The notes: generated by a model not told the origin, from the sequence alone. A DNA stretch of 64,000 bases from Metellina segmentata (GCA_947359465.1 OX375874.1:102675441-102739440), one strand, 5' to 3'; shown: positions 41,926-54,298, counted from the first letter of the stretch. Numbers and translations are program-made.

Positions 41926-43470
41926 AAGTTATAGCTAATAAGCTGTAAAAAACCTCTTGCGCACATAGACATTGGACATTTTCAGCTAGCTATCATTGCC
42001 ACTTCTCTCTCTCTCTCGTCATGTCTCGTCAGTTTTCAATCACTAGAGAATCTTTATTGGTTTCCAGGAAATCTTTCTCATAGAGTTTCCGCTTCTTCAG
42101 ACGACTGTTTCACTGCAAAGAGCATAAATTGCAACTGCCAATGACATAATTCTATATTTCGTGTGAACGGTGTTAGAATTTCACTTTCTGTTGGAGGAAC
42201 GGTCTTACTTTCACCCACAAATAAAGCAAAAGATGGTTACAGCTTGACATGAAAATCGTTATACAGTACCTAAAACACACGCAAACATTCACTCACACAC
42301 ACGGATGCACGGTGCTCATATGCACGCCCTCTTTCTCTCTTTCTCTCACACACAAACACACACAGATCACTTATGGTTAAACTTCTTGCAAATTGATCAA
42401 CTGGTCAAACGGTCTTGGCAAACCGAACAACTGTCCAAACAGTCTTGCTTAACTGACCTGCCTTCGAAGTGGGCACTCTTGATTCACACAGTGTCTTCTT
42501 TTACTGGGAGAGAGAGCGCCCAGTTGAACTCAAACTCTAAGCCTTTTTCTGTTCATCATAATAGTTCTATTTTAACTATCTGTCTTTTAAACCTCAACGT
42601 CTCACATTTTTAAAAGTACAATTTTCAATCTGCAAGACTTTGTTGGGGAAAATTCCAATTCAAACACATTGGTATTTTTATGTTCAGTTAGTATTTTAAA
42701 CCTCATCCAGTTTTTTGTCCTAATTCCAATTGACTCAAATCTGTATTATCAGAAACTTTTATAATTCGAAATTTTAAACTTCACTCAAAAAATGCATACG
42801 TAAATAAAATTTTATTTCTTTGGTTATGCTATTTATTGTTAGAATTTTTTTCTCATTCACCACATTTTTCACGTTTTAAAAATACCTTTATACTTTGTCT
42901 TTGACGATTACTTTTCAACTACTTTTTTACTTTATTGGGTTGCATATTGTCTTATTTTTTGGCACACAGCTTGTCCGCTTTTGGACCTTGCGCCATAAAA
43001 CCCCAAGATTCAATCCATTCTCCACCCTCATCTTACAAAACTTCATTTGGATCCCTCAAAACAGTTAATAATCGATCACAACATTATGAACTTACACCAC
43101 ACATCGTCCTTAACCGGTTAATCTCCATATGAAGACCTACCACTAATCTCTCTTTAGTTGTTTCTTCAGACATCAGTCAAAAACCACATCCCTATCTTTA
43201 TCAGTTAAAATTAGATAACGAATTGAATTGTCCGCTTTTGTACCATAAAACTACAACACCCAATCCAGACCACTCGAGGGTTAAGTCAAGTAATAGCCAA
43301 TAAAACAACCTCTAACGCATATAGACATTAAAATTTTTCGATTACCTCACTCTTTTCTCTCTGATCGAAAGTCTCGTCAGTTTTCAATCCCAAGAAATAT
43401 TTATTGGCTTCAAGGAAATCTTTCTCAAAGAGCGTCCGCTTCTGCAGTTACTGCTGACTGTTTAACTGCA
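41926..43470 (+). repeat. Diverged direct duplication flanking ~1.2 kb
   Basis: 41930-42160 and 43290-43470 align: both have an ATAGCxAATAA start, ACATAGACATT-like sequence, a CTCTCTCT run, GTCTCGTCAGTTTTCAATC, TTTATTGG, GGAAATCTTTCTCA and CCGCTTCT. Part of the left side also recurs at 42960-43050 and 43220-43270 (CCATAAAAC and caCCCAATCCA-like blocks). A 102-codon frame at 42305-42613 lies in a CA/CT-rich stretch and is not convincing. Confidence 0.5.
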
Positions 43471-45017
43471 CTCGTCGGAGTGGAAACACTAAAGACCCTT
43501 CTTCGGCTCAAAGCAAATCGTACTTTACAGTTCATTTCCCCCAGTGAGTTAGACAACACATTGTCACTCCACCGTCGATGAGGGCAAGGAGTTTCCTCCG
43601 CAGAGTCCACATCGATCTCGAATTAAAACTTTCCAATCAGAGGTCAATGGTCCATTCACTGCCTCCCAAAGTGGTTACGTGAGGATTGTGCCTGACCTTA
43701 ACTTTCAATTGAAGGTACAGACCCTCGTTCAATGGAAATCTTTGAAAGGAAATAAACTCAATCGAAGTTTCTATTTCAGTTGTACGAAGTTTATATGAAA
43801 CCATTATTGAACCATTCGTTCCTTTTATTATGAGCTGAGACCTGGTACCTAGTCTTTATCAGTGAATGGGTGTTTTTAAGGACAATTTATAAAACAAATT
43901 GGTTTCCAGCAATTATTTCCTTTTGTGAATTGAAGGGCATACTGAAATGTAGTAACAAGCTACAAAATTAAAAAAAATTCCCTTATGAGAAAAAGATGAT
44001 AAAAATAATTCTTGATTGTTTAAATGAGTGCTTAATAATTGAAAGCATAAAATAGTCTAACCTCTTGAAGAGTGGATAAACCATAATAATTTTTATTGGT
44101 TCTTGAAATTTTCGTATATTGAAGGGCATTGGAAAATTCAGTAGTAATAAGCTACAAGATAAAAAGTCCCTTATGATAAAAAGATGCTAAAAATTATTCA
44201 TGATTGTTTAAATGAGTCCCGAAGTACTTTACAAGTACTTCAATTGTATTGTACGATGTATCTACCCTTGATTATTTGAGCACTCTAGGTGGTTTATTCG
44301 TAACAACATTTTATAAACATAACCCAAGAAGAAAATGTTTCCCTAAGTGTTCGATGAGGTTCCTTCTTTCAAACAACATATACAAGTAGATAGCACTTCG
44401 ATTTTGCGATGTAATGCAGTATAGAGTCACGCATGGGACGAACTGCTGCATGAACTCCCCATCGCAATCTACAAAAAAATCATCGTCAAGAGTACTTGGT
44501 ATCAGCAGTTAACTAGCTTTGTTAACCCAAGAGTTTCGATACTTCAAGCATCAGGTTCCACCTAAATCCTTATTAGTTTCGTTGCGTCTTTAAAATGCTT
44601 TTTAAGTTTTGCCCACTTCACACGCTTATGTTATCACCTCTTTATACTGCTTGGTTCATGAAAGATTTTGACGTTCCGTTTCGATTCAGTTGGATTTAAA
44701 ACCCTCTTACGTAACGTTATATATTAACTTTTACTTCTATGGTACAAAGGGAATGATGTATTGGAGGAAAATAGTTATTTAGGCCTAGAAATGCGATACG
44801 AAATAAGCTGTTCAAATGTCTTGATACTATCGTTCAAGATTTTATGCTGCTTCCAGCAAACATATATTCGCTTTATATATTTTAGATACTAAAAGGATAT
44901 TATATTATAACAGTTTTTTAATTGGTAGCAATCGTTCATATACCCGATTACCAATCATCTTAATAAGAAAAGTTCAAGAACAAAATTGTATAAAGTGTAA
45001 AAAAAATGATATGTAGG
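43471..45017. other. Intergenic-looking sequence with a small duplication and a mariner leader fragment
   Basis: 43471-43720 is GC-richer but encodes nothing I recognise. 43905-44037 and 44095-44220 are a direct duplication (shared TTGAAGGGCAT, GTAATAAGCTAC and GATTGTTTAAATGAGT). 44365-44460 matches the leader of the mariner relic at 16066-16180 (TTCTTTCAAACAACAT, TTTGCGATG, GGGAC-AA blocks). The rest is AT-rich. Confidence 0.45.
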
Positions 45018-45138
45018 TGTTTTAAATAACGTCACACTGGAGCAACGCAAAGGATGTTGCCGACGGTTCGGGATCAAACCCCAAGGGAACTATCTGAGGA
45101 CACCAACACGTAATTTTGAACCACGGTCAGATGACAAG
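45018..45138 (-). mobile_element. SINE fragment, 3' part
   Basis: Minus-strand 3' part from TTTAAATAACGTCACACTGG (plus strand) to the GAACCACGGTCAGATGAC block. Confidence 0.75.
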
Positions 45139-46225
45139 TACAAAATATTGAAAAACTTAGGTATGTCTGATCGACATAAAAATGTTTTCCTAGTTACTAA
45201 TGTCTTTACCTTTCATTATTGTGTTTAGAAACCAGTGGCATATAGTGTAAAAATCCAATACAATAGTAATTATTGCAGTTAGTCTTCTTGCATAAGACAA
45301 TTTGTTAAAGTTTGTATAAAACGCATGGGATTGCCTGACTTTTTATGTTACTTCGAGATAATGTTAGGTGATAAATTATTATATTCATTAACTCCTTCTA
45401 AAAGTAATGTAGCAGTGCAATGGCAGATAGAATAAGCAGTTGGGATATAGACAGCAGCGTATTTTTTATATTTATTTCAATGATTTTCTTTCATATCTGA
45501 GTTGTGAAACAAAAATTGCAAGTCCTAAAAACAATTTAAATCAAAATTTATATATATAATTTAATCTACTCAGGGTAAAAGGAATTAGGTTAGTATTCCC
45601 TATACTCCATTATTTTACTTGATGGTGATTGCTTAATATACGTTCTGTATATCTTACCCTAACGTAGTGCTGCTTAGCAAATCACGAAAATAGTTTTGTA
45701 CTTCAATCACAAAAAATGTAATCGTTTAAATCTTTCATTTCAATCATTGACATTAACTCTTTATTTTGAATGTTATTTTCAATGCTTCTGAAATCAAAAA
45801 TACTTCTTATCAGTATTTTATAGTTTGGATATTCGATTTTGGATGTAGAACAGATATCCCTGTTTATATTTGGTTAATGGAAGTTACGAACAAAAGAAAG
45901 TGAATGCTTTGAACAGAAGCACATGTTCTTTTTAACATTTTTCGTATTGAATGATATGTAGTTTATGTTATAAATATATAATAAAAATATATACCATCGA
46001 AAGAATATATTCACTATTGTGAAAATATTGTTCCTACTAGAGCATAGATTTTTATATACTTCTATCGCTGTTCTTTGCTCAAACTCCCTTGTCTGTAGCA
46101 TGTTATTTGTCGTGTTAAATTTCATGCACTGTGAAATATCTTGAAATTCTCTTTTGAATTCACAAATCACGTTTTGTTTATTTACAAATACAATAATTCG
46201 ATATAGTTTGTTTATATTTGATAGT
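45139..46225. other. No gene recognised
   Basis: AT-rich. A 98-codon minus-strand frame at 45874-46170 has no family resemblance. Confidence 0.45.
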
Positions 46226-46348
46226 GGTATTTTTAATTAACCTGACACTGGAGTGACCCAATGGGCTATTCGCGACGGCCCGGGATCAACCTCCGAAGGG
46301 AAAGAATTGATGTCAACACCACGTAATTTGAACCACGGTCAGATGATG
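46226..46348 (-). mobile_element. SINE fragment, 3' part
   Basis: Minus-strand 3' part with the same right boundary (GGTCAGATGA) as 45018-45138, 1.2 kb away. Confidence 0.75.
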
Positions 46349-46907
46349 GGTGTCAACTTGTATCTGTTATCCATGAGTTGTCAGAAACTGAAAACTGAAT
46401 TTAAAAAATTAATGAAAATATGATCTTGTAATATATAAAACCTTAATTGACAAAGTTTCTGATTTTCTGTATGCATACGTTTTGACATAGGATAGAAAAC
46501 TAGAAGTTCAAAATAATCATCTTTGAGACCTATCATTGTAAAACACTCCCATTTCGTTCTGTAACTTCAATATTTAATTGGGTTTGGTTGGTATGATAAC
46601 TTTTTGATACATATATATATATAGTTTTATTTAAATGTTTATTGATACTTTCTATCCCGTCACAAACATTAAGGTCTCAACTTCCTTAACAAACATAAAA
46701 ATCAATTTCAACTGTTTACTCTAACAAATAATACACACTATCCCCATATTTTGATATGGAATCTCTTCAAACAATCTACCACTTTTTTGAAGAACTAAAT
46801 TTTTGTATAAGAAAGTCGTCTACCGAAGAGATATCACATGTCACATAGTGATAATATTGTAACCACCACGTGGTTTCATACGACACTTATCTGTTAAAGG
46901 TACGTAG
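46349..46907. other. No gene recognised
   Basis: AT-rich with a short AT microsatellite at about 46608-46624. Confidence 0.45.
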
Positions 46908-47207
46908 TAATTTGAACTAACGTCACACCGAAGGTACACACAGGGCTATTGGCGACGGTCCGGGATTATTCCCCCAATCCAAAGAGTGCAACAATCACAT
47001 AATTGTGAACCACGGTCAGATAAAAAGATAACACAACAGCTGCACCCCACTCTCCAAACTTCCATACCACGCCAACGTGAGGACATTTAAGGCCACGACA
47101 GATTTAACAGACCTTAGCCCCCTTTGCACACGAAGGTATTGGGTTGGATTCAAACAAGCAAGACACCGGTTTCTAATCCATTACTCTTACAACCAGGCAA
47201 CCACGGC
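46908..47207 (-). mobile_element. SINE, nearly full length
   Basis: Minus-strand copy; body in order, head with GAGTAATGGATTAGAAACCG and a B-box-like GTTTGAATCC (complement of 47143-47152). Its 5' end abuts Helitron-like coding sequence. Confidence 0.8.
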
Positions 47208-47575
47208 TCTTTATCTGTTGAAGAGACACAGATACCATATCAGCGTCGAATATGCTGGAAGTATCCGTATTGTGAAATATCTTTACAAGCACAGCTACAA
47301 AGGTCTTGACTGCACATCCATCAAAATAGTTTCAGATCAGATAATACTTGTTTACATTGAACACCTACGTTGAAGGTCGATGTATCACTCTGCCGGAAAC
47401 ATGCTGGAGTTATGCGGCTACGATATCCAGAAGAAACATGCTCAACATTTGGCCTTCCATATGTCTGTCCATTACCGATTCGAGAACATCAACAAGGTCC
47501 AAGAAGATTTGGTACAGTTACACTGTACGTTTTTGAGTGATGGCAACGGCATGGCGATTTTTTTTTTGGCGCACT
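47207..47575 (+). pseudogene. Helitron Rep/helicase fragment
   Basis: One plus frame, broken by a stop at 47371-47373, encodes ISVEYAGSIRIVKYLYKHSY, continuing KGLDCTS, and later NMLELCGYDIQKKHAQHLAF, then HMSVHYRFEN. The pattern VKYLYKYxYKGxD, a tyrosine-rich spacer, then a W/L-rich GYDIQ and a hydrophobic LxxHxP-like stretch is what the C-terminal part of the Helitron-like N-terminal (Rep) domain looks like. Only about 120 of the usual 1400-plus residues are present, without HUH or helicase motifs. A dead fragment. Confidence 0.6.
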
Positions 47576-48634
47576 TCTAGTAGAGAGTTACGATAAATTA
47601 AGGCAAACCATCTGTTGTTGTGGTTTTCATGGTAAACTTGGGCAAATAGAAATGTTCAATTTTCATTTTGAATATTCTAGAAAGTTCTTCCAAAATCTGT
47701 TAAAGTCGTTTGATTTCATTGGTTCGTTTAAATTCTTTCTTTCCTCCCATTAGTTATTTTGTTTTTAAAATATCCTTTGATTGCATTGGTCCTTTAAAAT
47801 CGTTTTCTGTGATACCATTGGTCCATTTATTTGTAATTTGACAGTTGTGGAATTGTTATTTTATTATAATAGTTTTCACGAAAGGATTAAGAATTTTGTT
47901 TTTTTGACCATTTTCGTTTTTATTATTTATTTATTATTTCACGCAAGAGTACTGACGTTATCAGGTTGTATTATTTGTTTCTTTTTTCTTTAAAAAACTT
48001 TCTTTTTCAACATGCCCACTGTATCTAGTGTAATTGATGTTTCAGGGTTATCTTACCCAACAAATGCAGTTTAGTTTTCTGCTGTTTCACAATTGTGTTT
48101 TGAAATGTGTTTAAGCTTATTACTTTGTGGGAAAGTTTAAAAAAATATATAATTTTCAAAACGTTCTCAAATGTGTTTTCAAGCGTTCACTTTCCATTGT
48201 AAAAAGAAAAATATTTTTAGAATAAAAATATTTTTGAAAGAATTCTTTTCTTCGCGACATTGGAAGGCGCCAAAAAAGATCGCCAAGGACGTTGCCATTT
48301 TGAAGATTTGGCATGTATCGGACAGAAGAGTTCAATGTTAGAAGCCCTATCACAACAACTGTGCGCTGAAAACAATAAGAAAACAGTCGCTTGAATGGCA
48401 ACCCGGCAGAAGTCGCTTGCTGCTGTATTAACTAATGTCAAAAAACTTCAAATGAGTTTGAAAATTAAACGAATGGGTATAATGAAATCGATCTCTACGC
48501 GTCATTGGCCGAAACCTCAAGGTCAATTTCGAAGCTCAGTAGCTCATAATTTATAAATAATTAATAATAATTTTATGGGTGTTTTGCAACGTCACGTATT
48601 AAACACAATAAACCTAATTCATAACATTTTACTA
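47576..48634. other. No gene recognised
   Basis: AT-rich. Several TTTGATTxCATTGGTCC(T/A)TT-like repeats occur at about 47710-47830. The minus strand at 48156-48441 has two short frames without resemblance. Confidence 0.4.
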
Positions 48635-49629
48635 CGGTGTCCTAAAAGTTACCGTACTCCAACTTAAAAAAATATGGCTCGTGTTTTTTTTAATTATTGA
48701 ATTTTGTCGTCTGGTTATAGTTTTATCGAGTCTTTAATATTTATCGTTTGGTTTTATTCGCGCTCAAGTTGTGCGATAATAAATTTCCATGTCATTTTGT
48801 TCTTCATTGCAAGATGAGTTTATCACGCATTCAGAGAATTACGCTGTTTGAGGCTTATTCTAAATATAAATCATATGTAAGATGTAAAAAATTTTGGCGA
48901 CATAAATATCCAACGTATGCAATACCGGGTAATGATACGCAATATCAACACGTTCGTCTATTTCGTGAGACAGGTTAGGTGGAACGCAAAACACAGGAGT
49001 GGAAGACTAAAAGTCGTTACACCAGACTTAGTGCAAGAAACTCAACGGAGGATATTGCAATCCCCTCATCAATCCGTGAGGCGTTTGTCGCAACAAATAG
49101 GCACATCACAGGGATCGATACATACGGCTTTAAGAGCTTTGTATTTTCGTGCTTATCGTATAAAAATGTTACAGTAGCTAAAGCCACCTGACAATGAAAA
49201 GCGGCTTTATTATTGTTGATGGTATTGCGATCGACTCATCTCAAGAAACCTTTGGCCAACTCGTTCCCCTGATCTGAGCATCCCTGACTTTTTTCTGTGG
49301 TATATTTAAGGAACTGAGTTAGTGAAGATAATCGCCAAACAATAAGTGATCTGAAAATTGCCATTAATCAAAGTAGGCAAAAATTCACTCCTAGTATCTT
49401 GAAACGCGTTTCTAAAAATATGCGCAAACGATTTCAGCTTTGCCTCCAAGAAAAAGGCAGACATTTTGAACCTTTATTATAAATGTGAGTTTAATTTTGT
49501 TTCCCTATGTTAGGTTAAATGTGATTTTCACCATTGGCATAACAATTATAAAAATAATTGTTTTAAAGTTTGTTGTTTTTGTATAATAAATTCACGAATC
49601 GTCAGTCCGTGAACTTTTAGAACACCCTG
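48635..49629 (+). pseudogene. DUF4817-type mariner transposon, internally deleted, both ends present
   Basis: Ends are inverted: GGTGTCCTAAAAGTT near the left, and on the other strand GGTGTTCTAAAAGTT near the right, with TA at both flanks (48633-48634, 49630-49631). Coding: ITLFEAYSKYKSYVRC (DUF4817 helix-turn-helix, from 48814), then after a stop VVTPDLVQETQRRI and SVRRLSQQIGTSQGSIHT in another frame, LKPPDNEKRLYY, then an abrupt jump to RSPDLSIPDFFLW (third catalytic region) and KRVSKNMRKRFQLCLQEKG near the end. Roughly 140 residues, including the first two catalytic acids, are deleted. Stops and frameshifts add to this. Non-autonomous relic. Confidence 0.85.
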
Positions 49630-49735
49630 TATAATGTACAAATTAGAAAACTATCATTCATCTATGTTTCCATGTTGATTCTTAATTTGTTTCGGGTACG
49701 TCTTGTATTAATAATCAGATGATTTTGTCTTAGTA

Positions 49736-49876
49736 TCACAATCTTAATCTCAGTATTACAATCTTAATCTTAGTATTACAATATTAATCTTAGTATTACA
49801 ATCTTAATCTTAGTATCACAATCTTAATCTTAGTATTGCAATCTTAATCTTAGTATTACCATGTTAGTATTACAAT
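49736..49876 (+). repeat. 20-bp minisatellite, about seven copies
   Basis: Unit ACAATCTTAATCTTAGTATT, with point variants and a partial last copy. It lies about 100 bp outside the DUF4817 mariner. Confidence 0.85.
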
Positions 49877-51588
49877 CAAAATCTTTATATAAGATTTTTA
49901 ATCTTAAGAGACAACTGAGCAAATTATATAATTTTTGCACACCAAGTTTATAACTCACTCCTTTTTGAAGGCAATCTTTTCTACCGAGCAAATAGTGCCT
50001 TCTTGCTGTTTTAAATTAAAATATTTCTGTAAAAAAAATTTCTTTAAAATGGAAGATTTTTGTTCTAACTTCACTTTTAATATAGGATTCGAAATCATCA
50101 AATGTAAATTAAGAATTGAAATTCCCATGTTTGAAAGTACTAATTATGATATTTGAACAGAAAAAAAATCTTCAAAGTTATTTTTAGTCTAGATTTCTTA
50201 CAATTTAGCTTCGATCTGAAAAAAAAAGATTTTCCGTTTGGAGAACATTCAGAAATCCTTTTTGTTCAGAGTATAAATTTTTTAATCCAAACGCAGCTTT
50301 TTTTCGTGAAATAATTCATGAAACATATTCTCCAGCTAAATGTCACTATTTTTTGGCAAAGAAATATTTTTAAAAATGGTTTAGTATTTTAATCATTGTG
50401 ATAATATTTTTACACAGATTAATTAGAAACTAGCGTGTGCACTAGAATCTAAATCATTCTTGTCCTGAATAATTTACGTTTTTACATTAAAGCAGAAATC
50501 TTAAATAAAAGTGTTATAATGTGAACTCTTTTCAATTTTTCTGAATAGGTTCAAGATTATTTTTGTTACAAAAATGCATATTATTTTATATATTTATCTG
50601 AAAAATATTTTTAATGACTTATTGGAAACATTTTTAAACAAGGAAAATAATTGCGCTGATTAGAGCAAAAAAGTATACTAAAATAATTTTTACATGGTTA
50701 TAAATTCTGAAAATTAATAATTCAAAATAAATTCTTTTTAAAACGTAATTAGCGAAATATATCTAATCTATATCTATTTATATATATACAACTATTCAGG
50801 TAATTACTACGAATAATTACAGCAATAATTACCTTCAAGTTATTTAATGAGGATAAAAATGTTTTCATTTTAAACTTAAAATAATTCTAAATTTTACTAC
50901 TATTTATAAGGCCAATTTTTTGCAACTAGATGCCTAATTATAAGAAACAAATTTGATAGAATATTCTATAAGTCAGGAAGTTTAAAAACTTTTCATAAAT
51001 ACACATTAACTCAAAATCTAAGTTCTTAGAAAACGAAGGGCACAATAATACAAGGTATTTGTGGACTTCATCCAGTTTTATTATCATTAAAGCTAAAAAA
51101 AACTAAATAAATCATCTTGAAAATTTTGAAAGTAGGTTTTACGTGTAATCCTTTAATATTTCACTGCTTGTTATACTCACTAATGAAATTGATTGAAACT
51201 TCTATTAATAAAATTAATAATAAATGTTAATACATTCTTTGAATTTATGACATTGTTTGAATTTTCAAAATCTATTCTTCTTTTTATCTGTAATAGGAGT
51301 ATAAGAATCGTCTCATCCTGTTATTTTATATAACAGTACAAACATTTGTTATGGTAAAAATGTTTGAATTTACAAATTTTTCAAAGAAAAAAAAAGGACT
51401 TAATGATTCACTAAGTGTAATACAGAGTGTATGAAACTGTGGCCTAAAACAATAAGCGATTGTATCTTGATTGCCTCAGACGCATAGAAAAAGTCTAGAA
51501 AGGTCATTTGGAACAAAGCCAAAATCAGGAAACCTTTTTATACTCAGTATTAAACAACGAAGTTTTCCTTGAACGATAAAAAAAATTC
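49877..51588. other. AT-rich desert, no gene recognised
   Basis: Very AT-rich; no frame with family resemblance. Confidence 0.5.
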
Positions 51589-51961
51589 AAATCAGTCCAC
51601 GCTAAACTTTCAATACTCGAAATTTCATCTTAAAAAAGTACAAATCAGTTCAACCTTCACTTTTAATACTCGAGGAAATAGTCTACTGAACAAAGGAGAA
51701 ATCAGTCCAATATTTATAAACGATCTATTTGAACAAAACACATATCAGTTCACTGTACGCATTCAGTACTTCAGAGTGAAGAATGCTCTGGACAAATCAC
51801 AAATCGGTCCACTTCACTTTCAATACTCGAGGACAAAATCTTATGAACAAAGCACAGACGAGTCTCTTCGTTACTTTCAGAGAACACACAAGATATACTG
51901 GACACAAATAAATTTTATTATACCTTCTAATTTTGATTTGAATCAGCTTTTACAAAGATAA
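51589..51961 (+). repeat. ~55-bp degenerate repeats inside a 130-codon frame
   Basis: Units start at about 51589, 51643, 51699, 51743, 51801 and 51857 with AAATCAGTCCA, then ACTTTCAATACTCGA and GAACAAAG. The frame from 51569 to 51961 stays open through them and gives loosely repeated blocks such as TFTFNTRGN, TVRIQYFR and PLHFQYSRTK. Unit length varies, yet the frame is kept, which is slightly unexpected for junk. No family resemblance, no signal peptide, so I do not call it a gene. Confidence 0.55.
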
Positions 51962-52796
51962 GTTTGTTTAGTACAACATTAATCCTCCGTATCATGACTC
52001 TTCAGAGACAAGCGACACCCGCTATTAGTCTCAAAGTAATACTTAATGGAACTACTTTGAGACTAATAGTAGAAAATTCTATTGGATAGTTAATTTTAAA
52101 ACTAATTTGATATCAAAACTCGTCTATCTCCTTCGAAACCATAATCTGATTTAGTCACTCAAATCGATGCTAACCACACAGGAAGATTTATTTTGAAATG
52201 CTTAGGGCTGTTGACAGTTTTATTACGTCAGTCGCAATTACAAATAGTTTAAGTATCAACTGTTAGAATGCGATCATTTATCATCCTCTGACGTCATCGT
52301 CTGTGATCTTAAAGAATCTACCATTTAGTACAGAACTCCATTAACCGAGTTGTGAAAGAGCCTCGGTCTGTTTGAATGTGGTTGATCCCTTCGTAAGGAG
52401 TATCTAAACCATTACTCACAGTTCTGTTGATCTTTCACCAACAGCTGCATAGCGATGGATATGATAAAAGGCACAGAACCTTTAGTTTGTTTTTACACCG
52501 GCCTTTATGAGGTCCCATGGGAAGAAAACTGGCTTAAATCCTAATATCAACTTTTGCTAAGAAATTAATAGTTCTTAACAAAATAGTTATGATATAATTA
52601 TGTATAAAATAAAAAATATATAAAAAGAAATATGAAACCTATGCACAATTTAATATAAAGACCTCCCCTTAAACAAATTGAATATTCATGAATTTTTAGA
52701 TGTTATTTCTTATTGAATGATACTTTTGAATTTGTTACATGAAATTCTATTTTTCCTCGCAGAAGTGCATCAAAACATTTAAATGTTCCTACTTGT
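51962..52796. other. No gene recognised
   Basis: Contains the hairpin at 52022-52069. GC is a little higher at 52230-52500, without coding evidence. Confidence 0.45.
52022..52069. repeat. Perfect 17-bp inverted repeat
   Basis: CTATTAGTCTCAAAGTA (52022-52038) and its exact complement (52053-52069) around a 14-base loop. In size it could fold as a short hairpin RNA; there is no evidence for transcription. Confidence 0.7.
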
Positions 52797-52912
52797 TAAA
52801 GTGGTTCAAAATTACGGGGTTTTGCCCTCGGATCTTTTGCTTTGGGGTTTGATCCTGCTCCTTCACCAATAGTCCGTTATATTGTTCCAGTGCGACGTAC
52901 ATTTAAGTACAT
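52797..52912 (+). mobile_element. SINE fragment, 3' part
   Basis: Plus strand, from GTGGTTCAAAATTACGGGG to GTGCGACGTACATTTAAG. 5'-truncated. Confidence 0.75.
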
Positions 52913-53962
52913 TTTACCTACTCATCTAATTAACTGTTTAACTAAAAGGGAAACTGATAAGCTCCCGATATATTTTAAAGCGTATGTAATAGTTAATCTA
53001 AAGACGATCCCTTAAGCAAATTTTATATCCATGAATTTATAAATGCCATTCCTTATTAAATGATACTTTCGAATTTTCTCTATGAATGACTCGTGAATGC
53101 TTACAGTCAAATATACAGCTAAAGTACAAGGAAAATGTCGAACTTTTGATTATTTGATTAATATCCCTCACCTATTCAACTCTATACCAAAAGGTTTGCA
53201 TGCCTGTTAAATCATTCCATTTCGGATTTCTCCCAGATTTTAAATCTCTGCACGAACTGAGTCTTCATTAAAAATACAACAATGAGTATTTATTAGTTTC
53301 CTGATATATGATCCAATTACTTATTCACATTTTGAGCAACATCTGAATCGAAGCAGTATAGTTCTAAATCTCTTAAAGCAAGTAATTAGTGGAAGCATCA
53401 ATTGTTTTCTGCGACTGGCCATTACTCTTTTCGGTAAATATTAGTTTCCCCTTCTTAAAACATTCGTAATTGAAATCCAAATATCTTAGTTCCCATGTCT
53501 TATTCCCTTGGCAGTTAGAGTACTACACTTATTCATGCATTAGCTAAGATTGAAGGGTTGCCTGAGTTACTCGTAAAATTAGAATATAATATGTCCCAGA
53601 GAAATAAGAATATCAGAATAAACTTCAACGTAATCCTGTATCAGATTAAATTTGCGACGTTAGGCGTATTAAATTATACGTAATTTAATTAATTATGAAT
53701 ATTAGTTATTAATATTAGTTATTAATTATGATTATTATTTATTTTTACTTCTATTATTGATTAGTTTTAAATTACCGTAATTTCTATATTATTAAACTTT
53801 TTGTTGACACATGTTTCTCCCAACATGTATCGTTAGACATGAATCTGCATTTGTGGAGATTTTCATTTACCTGCATTTTTTGAGTCACTATTTCATGTTT
53901 TATGTCATGACAAAGCCAAGAATCTTGATTATTAGCGGAAATGTCGATTTTCATGAGAAACC
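52913..53962. other. No gene recognised
   Basis: AT-rich; a short ATTAGTTATTA repeat at about 53698-53740. Confidence 0.45.
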
Positions 53963-54298
53963 TGTAGAAGGACCTCTCAATTATCGTGGAATTGAATAGC
54001 GTGGCAACCGCGGATCAGCGAATTTCGCAGATAACCCGCAAAATGGCTAAAAAAGGCACAAATCAACATGAACCTGTTTTTAACAATTCTCATTTACACT
54101 AGTGTGCCTGTATATACAACTATGAATTAATAAACAGTAGACTTCTGTACTTTTCTGTTTTTATATACTTATCCACAAAAGAAATCAGTTAATTGTTTTT
54201 GTTTTTTGTGTTAAAACACTTGTTTTCTATTTTAGATGGAAGTTTTTTCAACAGCATTTTGTCAGAAAGTGAACAGCGGATAATCGGGATTTAACTGT
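53963..54298. mobile_element. Possible pogo/Tigger-like non-autonomous element
   Basis: The right end, read on the minus strand, is CAGTTAAATCCCGATTATCC followed by GC, with TA outside. The left part has ACCTCTCAATTATCGTGGAA and CCGCGGATCAGCGAATTTCG, sequences typical of pogo/Tigger termini. Left and right ends match only roughly. No coding sequence. Confidence 0.35.

Noticed and set aside
42305..42613. 102-codon frame as a gene
   Set aside because: Its start is a CA/CT-rich simple stretch, and the rest has no resemblance or codon bias that I can see.
47077..47206. N-terminal part of the 98-codon frame as Helitron protein
   Set aside because: 47077-47206 is antisense SINE sequence; only the part from about 47207 resembles Helitron Rep.
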